Below, one piece after another: positions 8,401 through 11,253 of a stretch of DNA of 11,253 nt. The position numbers were made by a program, and so were the translations under genes. Each line of letters opens with the position of its first letter. The first letter of the stretch is position 1. This DNA comes from Minisyncoccota bacterium (GTDB taxonomy: Bacteria > Patescibacteriota > Minisyncoccia > UBA6257 > 2-01-FULL-56-20). The notes under the pieces were generated by a model that saw only the letters and a list, made by a program, of their open reading frames with translations, did no database searches and had not been told where the DNA came from. The DNA is taken from the NCBI GenBank assembly GCA_031291905.1, contig JARLIC010000068.1, forward strand, positions 1-11,253. Direction: 5' to 3'.

Positions 8401-11253
8401 CGCATCTGCGTTACTGGCAAAACCACCCGGAGTGCGCTTTCTCTGGTTTATTGATCGCCGGGCAGGGCTTCACCACGATGTTTCCGGATCCCGAAGCCGA
8501 GAAGAAGGGCTGGAGGTGGGAGAGAGATGTTACTGAGGTGAATCTGAGGCAAGGACACATGCTGTTCACAGGGAAAGAGTTAGGGCACTGGTCTCTGCTG
8601 TTTCACGCTGTGGATCTCCTGCTCGCTCTCAATCATCCGCTGTTGCCTGAAGGCTTCGTTCCTTCGATCCTTTATCCTCTCACTCATCACGTCAACAATC
8701 GTCATTTCTTGATGATGCATCTGATCTACCGTTTGAAGGGCGTCCCGTTCTACATCCGTCCTTGGGATATTGTCGAGTACGAGAACAAGGATGGAGAGGT
8801 GCTTCTCGGAGTCGTGGCGCAGATTGTCATGAAATTGTCGCCTCTTTCCAACGAGCAGCTCCTTTCGATCAGCCAGATCACGCGGACTATCCTAGGGACT
8901 GCGGCCACCGCAGACGAGCGCATGAAAGCGAGTGAGTTTCAGTCGAATCTATCATTCCATCTCGCGCCGACATTTCGGCTCATCATTATGCCACTCAAGT
9001 ACTTCAAGCACGCCAAAGACTACGATCCCGCTATGGCGAACAATGGCGTCAGCAAGCCGAAGGATTGGAGGCCGGAAGTGACAGAGGAAGCCGCAAAGGA
9101 AGGATACTTTGTCGATTCTGTGCCTTACACGGACATCACGCGGGTGATCGAGTGGGGCGAGAAATTCAAGGAGCTGTGGGAGCCGGCGAAGAAGAAATCC
9201 AAATTTACGCCTCCGTCATCACCTTGCACTCTTGCCACCAATGTCGATTGGCCGTCCTTTTCCACCCTTTACATCGTTGCAGAGTTGTACCAGATGGTGA
9301 TGCGTGAATGGCATCCGCATGGCACGATGACGACCGGTACTATTGAGATCGGTTTCGATCGAAGCGAAGACATCAAGAAGGACTTTGTCGACCAGATTCA
9401 ATCGAAGTACAAGGACATGGAATCTCAAATCGTCAGCCCCGCGTCTCTGAAGCTCTGGTACAAGAGCGTGGCACGCTGCGCGCGCGAATCGTATCCACTC
9501 ACCTTCGTCAAGGACCTTATTCACTTCTACCGACAGTGGACTCTCTCGAAGCCGTACCGATTGCCGGATCACGAACGTACTCTCGCCGAGATGATGGCGA
9601 CCGGAAGCTCTGGTTACAATTCCGATACCTGCGGCCCGGAGCTAAAGGGGGAAGAATGCCTGCGAATCCTTCGAATCTACGGCAATTATGCGGGGATTGG
9701 AGATGGTGCGAATGATTCGGATAAGAAGTTCTTCGACCGCACGCTTCGAAAGGATTATGTAGGCTGGGAGCCTGTCATGAAACAATGGACTCTAGCCTAT
9801 CTCAAGGACCAAAGAATTCCTCGTCGCACAGAGTTCTGTCGACAAGTCATCGCAACGAACGCGCTTAAAGACCTCACCATCGATCCGAAGACCAAGAAAC
9901 CGAAGGATGCGCCGGTGATCATCGACTGGTCTGCCTTGTCCCCCGACGAGCACATCGTTGGGAAGAAGGACCTTCCGGGGCACAAGCCTCAGTTCGAGCA
10001 ATTTCTGAAGGATGCGGCGATTGATCTCACCGTCGAACCGCCGCAGATGCCTAAGCGTGCTGCGACGCTTCTCGCTTGTATCAATGCCTCGCCTACGATC
10101 GACTCGGATGAGGCGGCCGAAGCGCAGCGCACTGCACGTACCGCAGCGAAGAAGTCCGATGAGATGAAGAAGAAGCTGCCTGCGAAGAAGCTGCCTTCGA
10201 GGAAAGCTTCGCGTAAGTCCGGTCCGCCGTCTGCCTCTGACGCTGAAGAATCAGACGCTGAAGAAGCCGCGAAGGTCAAGAAGCCCGATACTAGGAAGAA
10301 GAAGAGAACCAAGGAAGAGGAAGTGCTCGGCGGAGGAGGCGGGGACGAGGAAGAGGTGGAAGAGCAGGCTGATGTAGGTCTGGCCCAGCAGGAAGAGGAT
10401 GAAGCCGAAGCAGCTGCAGAAGAGAAGCCAGAAGATTATCCTCAAGGTCCCAACGGAGAACGATTTCTCAAGCTTACACAGCTTCGAAAGATCCTTCAAG
10501 GTCTGCCGAAGGATCTTGAAGGTCTTCAAGAAGTGCTCGATGCTCTTGAGAAGCACAAGTCCGCGACTCCTCATCTCGACGTCCGTGATCTCATTCATCG
10601 CGATGACGCTCTTCATCTCAATCAATTGAACGTGTATGAAGGGCTTTTCAAGCTCCTGCTCACCGCCTTTCCTCTGCGATTGGGACATCCACCATTTCTC
10701 AGCAAGGCCTCGCTAAGTACTGCCGCGACACCCAAGGGTCACCCTTTGCCAGTCTTGAACAGGCTCACTTCCGGAACCGGCAGCAGCAAACTTGATTCCT
10801 TCGTGGCGTGGCACAAGGCCATCAAGCATGATTTAATCCTCGCCGCTCCTGAAGACCACGAGAAGAAAACGAAGCAGGCGCAAGGGCAACACGTCGACAA
10901 GGTCTTTCTCGCGCTGATTCGATCTCATGATCCGGCTCTGTATAATCTGATGGATCAACGAGACGAAACGGGCAAGTTGCGCCAGGGTACCACCGATCTC
11001 CATGCGGCTGAAATTATCAGCAAGCACAAGGGGGCCTGGCGCGCTTCAAATGAAGGAAAGGAGTTCTTCAAAGGCTTCCTTGCGAAGCATCCCGAGAGCA
11101 TTGGATTGACTCTCGACTTCTTCGTGGCACCACCCGCGACTTGTCCGCTTCCTCGAGGCTTCATCCATGCGCTTCTCTCTCGCCTCTGGTTCAGAACTGG
11201 TGAGAAGTGGCAACGCTACGAACAGGGTGCTCAGCATGAGGCTCTGTTCCAGG
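2491..11253 (+). CDS. giant multidomain PHD / UIM / OTU-like protein (partial, runs off right edge)
   Basis: A single frame is open from 2601 to the window end, giving 2,729 codons from its first ATG (3066). The preferred model starts at ATG 2491, the first ATG in its own open frame, with ten codons, a phase-1 intron (2522-2655), then the large exon, about 2,876 residues so far. The Ser/Pro-rich stretch encoded before 3066 looks protein-like, which favours the spliced start. Order from 3066: duplicated helical module (40-376), three PHD/ePHD-type Cys/His clusters (543-851), acidic run (918-967), unassigned alpha/beta segment (979-1192), Arg/Ser-rich basic patch (1238-1257), Ala/Ser/Thr-rich linker (to ~1478), two UIMs (~1486-1564), OTU/papain-like segment (~1655-1845), unassigned region (to ~2349), charged linker (to ~2459), helical end. 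No transmembrane segment or signal peptide is apparent. A nuclear, ubiquitin-linked chromatin role is inferred. I do not recognise the protein as a whole. Confidence 0.8.
2522..2655 (+). other. predicted intron in the giant gene (phase 1, 134 bp)
   Basis: The donor is G|GTGAGT at 2522 and the acceptor CCTCCAG ends at 2655 behind a ~60-base CT-rich tract. CTGAC at 2586-2590 is a branch-point candidate. Removing it joins ATG 2491 (phase 1) to the large exon in frame and avoids the TGA at 2598-2600. Its size resembles the intron in the divergent gene. Other GTGAG donors upstream could be used instead. Confidence 0.5.
3183..4193 (+). repeat. tandem duplicated protein module (two copies)
   Basis: Copy 1 spans residues 40-214 (nt 3183-3707) and copy 2 residues 216-376 (nt 3711-4193). 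Landmarks recur in order: KGNSLSFLLG / RGDALNYLLG; FLHGLQHFLG..NYLD / FLHAALSYVPYLD; LGISRIITLLQARYL / IGIMTASQLIELLQCEYF; YLPPEAL / LLSPGLN; FDIIRTNTILK / LEVFRKSSILK. DNA identity is low, so the duplication is old. The module is mainly helical by residue pattern, with no family recognised. A third, partial start may follow near residue 378 (DERILLLRLAL). Confidence 0.6.
4692..4883 (+). other. first PHD/ePHD-like Cys-His cluster
   Basis: Residues 543-606: C-x3-C (YCSSEC), then LCGFPDC, H-x2-C (IHRTC), and FCEAH closing with C-x2-H. The order matches the C4-H-C2-H pattern of PHD and extended-PHD fingers, with a wide insertion before the last pair. The first pair spacing (C-x3-C) is unusual. 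Confidence 0.5.
4950..5153 (+). other. second PHD/ePHD-like Cys-His cluster
   Basis: Residues 629-696. A Cys/His-dense knuckle (CLSHCQLHC) precedes CPACVREGC, YHAQC and LCEKH, the last again C-x2-H. A zinc knuckle followed directly by a PHD is the layout of extended PHD domains, which bind nucleosomes or nucleic acid in known families. Ligand assignment is by eye. Confidence 0.5.
5490..5618 (+). other. third Cys-His cluster (PHD-like)
   Basis: Residues 809-851: CSKC, then YHSLC, and LCPHH, ending in C-x2-H like the other fingers of both genes. The middle Cys pair expected of a full PHD is not obvious, so this may be a reduced or degenerate zinc module. Confidence 0.4.
5817..5966 (+). other. 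acidic low-complexity stretch
   Basis: Residues 918-967 are dominated by Glu and Asp, including EEEEEDGEGDDEEE. Such stretches are common in nuclear proteins that contact histones or basic partners; the role here is unknown. It separates the zinc-finger part from the next folded segment. Confidence 0.75.
6000..6641 (+). other. unassigned alpha/beta segment (weak Rossmann methyltransferase resemblance)
   Basis: Residues 979-1192 alternate hydrophobic strands and helices. LTLVIGADY opens it; VIFDFLSPDY (D at residue 1057) followed by a helix and TVIETPNF recalls the D-x-P-Y strand region of class I methyltransferases. The glycine-rich cofactor loop is not clear and the usual DPPY is altered. 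The fold suggestion is tentative. Confidence 0.25.
6777..7499 (+). other. basic Arg/Ser patch followed by Ala/Ser/Thr-rich linker
   Basis: Residues 1238-1257 form an Arg/Ser-rich cluster (RSHRRSRSRRRSQ) that could act as a nuclear localisation signal. Residues ~1259-1478 are Ala, Ser, Thr and Gly rich without predicted fold, and are probably a disordered linker. It contains the exact 20-bp direct repeat described separately. Confidence 0.65.
7303..7460 (+). repeat. 20-bp exact direct repeat in the linker
   Basis: AGGCCCCCGCTGCTGCAGAC occurs at 7303-7322 and 7441-7460, 138 bp apart and in the same frame, encoding APAAAD twice. Flanks share further loose similarity (GGA within Gly/Ala codons), suggesting a recent local duplication in a low-complexity region. 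Confidence 0.9.
7521..7757 (+). other. two ubiquitin-interacting motifs (UIM)
   Basis: UIM 1 (residues ~1486-1500) reads EDIQLAIADSLKSQE, with the invariant Ala at 1491 and Ser at 1495. UIM 2 (~1549-1564) reads DMDLAMAINLSKTEME, with Ala 1555 and Ser 1559. Both follow acidic residues, then hydrophobic-x-x-Ala-x-x-x-Ser, then Glu. UIMs are short helices that bind ubiquitin. They lie directly before the cysteine-protease-like segment, a layout found in deubiquitinases. Confidence 0.65.
8025..8603 (+). other. OTU- or papain-like cysteine protease-like segment
   Basis: SGDNLDCGPRSCAAAAF places a candidate nucleophile Cys at residue 1663 with Asp at 1659, ahead of a helix. VGAEMMALSSFLQNSHLRYW (Glu 1768) resembles the OTU helix-strand segment before the C-terminal His. 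GHWSLLF supplies a candidate His at 1841, 178 residues after the Cys, within the range seen in larger OTU domains. OTU domains usually have D-G-x-C, whereas here it is D-N-L-D-C, and DCGP also recalls C39-type papain-like peptidases. The paired UIMs upstream favour a ubiquitin target. Activity is not shown. Confidence 0.45.
8604..10109 (+). other. long unassigned coding segment of the giant protein
   Basis: Residues ~1847-2348 are of mixed alpha/beta composition, rich in Trp, Tyr, Lys and Asp, with no motif I can assign. Features noted are FYIRPWDIVEY near the start, EWHPHGTMTTGT, and NSDTCGPELKGEE. Codon use matches the segments before it and no in-frame stop occurs, so it is coding. No reverse transcriptase, helicase or transposase signature was seen. 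Confidence 0.6.
10110..10440 (+). other. charged Lys/Glu-rich linker
   Basis: Residues ~2349-2458 alternate basic blocks (KKKLPAKKLPSRKASRK, RKKKRTK) and acidic blocks (EESDAEEAA, DEEEVEEQ) plus a five-glycine run. It is likely disordered, with possible nuclear localisation signals. It separates the unassigned region from the last helical segment. Confidence 0.7.
10441..11253 (+). other. C-terminal visible segment, helical, cut by window end
   Basis: Residues 2459-2729 begin with a Leu-rich amphipathic stretch (FLKLTQLRKILQGLPKD, LQEVLDALEKHK) that could form a short coiled coil or helical bundle. Mixed helical sequence follows to the last base. No domain is recognised and no stop is reached, so the protein continues beyond the window. 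Confidence 0.6.

Noticed and set aside
8025..8603. Ulp1/adenain-type (C48) protease reading of the DCGPRSC motif
   Set aside because: In C48 enzymes the His and Asp come before the Cys. Here the only good His (GHW) follows the Cys, which fits OTU or papain-like order better.

Overview
This window looks like nuclear DNA of a eukaryote, probably a protist or another lineage with few, short introns. The signs are two intron candidates with GT..AG ends and strong polypyrimidine tracts, a long GA/CT microsatellite, chromatin and ubiquitin protein domains (SET, PHD, UIM), no ribosome-binding sites or operon packing, and moderately GC-rich sequence full of TCGAG. I cannot name the taxon.

Left part, minus strand (about 2003 down to 1, running off the left edge). 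This is a multidomain gene whose product reads SET-like domain, PHD-type zinc finger, then a second SET domain. It needs one 125-bp intron, whose CT microsatellite is its polypyrimidine tract. It also needs one frame change near 837-851, at the N-terminal edge of the second SET domain. That change could be an assembly error, an unrecognised splice or a real lesion.

Middle (about 2004-2490). This is a divergent intergenic region with a hexanucleotide repeat, a perfect 16-bp inverted repeat with nested hairpin potential, and a CA-rich stretch ahead of the first ATG of the right-hand gene. No TATA box is evident.

Right part, plus strand (about 2491 to 11253, running off the right edge). A single frame stays open from 2601 to the window end. 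A phase-1 intron (2522-2655) can join it to an ATG at 2491; otherwise the first in-frame ATG is 3066. The product exceeds 2,700 residues. In order it shows a duplicated ~165-residue helical module, three Cys/His clusters of PHD/ePHD type, an acidic stretch, an unassigned alpha/beta segment, a basic Arg/Ser patch and Ala/Ser/Thr-rich linker, two ubiquitin-interacting motifs, and an OTU- or papain-like cysteine-protease-like segment. A long unassigned region, a charged Lys/Glu linker and a final helical segment follow.

The two genes are head to head, and both carry PHD-like fingers ending in C-x2-H. A coherent but unproven reading is a co-regulated pair acting in chromatin (lysine methylation) and ubiquitin recognition or removal. 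A large mobile element carrying such domains is an alternative; no transposase, reverse transcriptase, helicase or terminal repeats are visible here. Residue numbers for the right-hand protein count from ATG 3066 (add 147 for the spliced model from 2491). Those for the left-hand protein count from ATG 2003.
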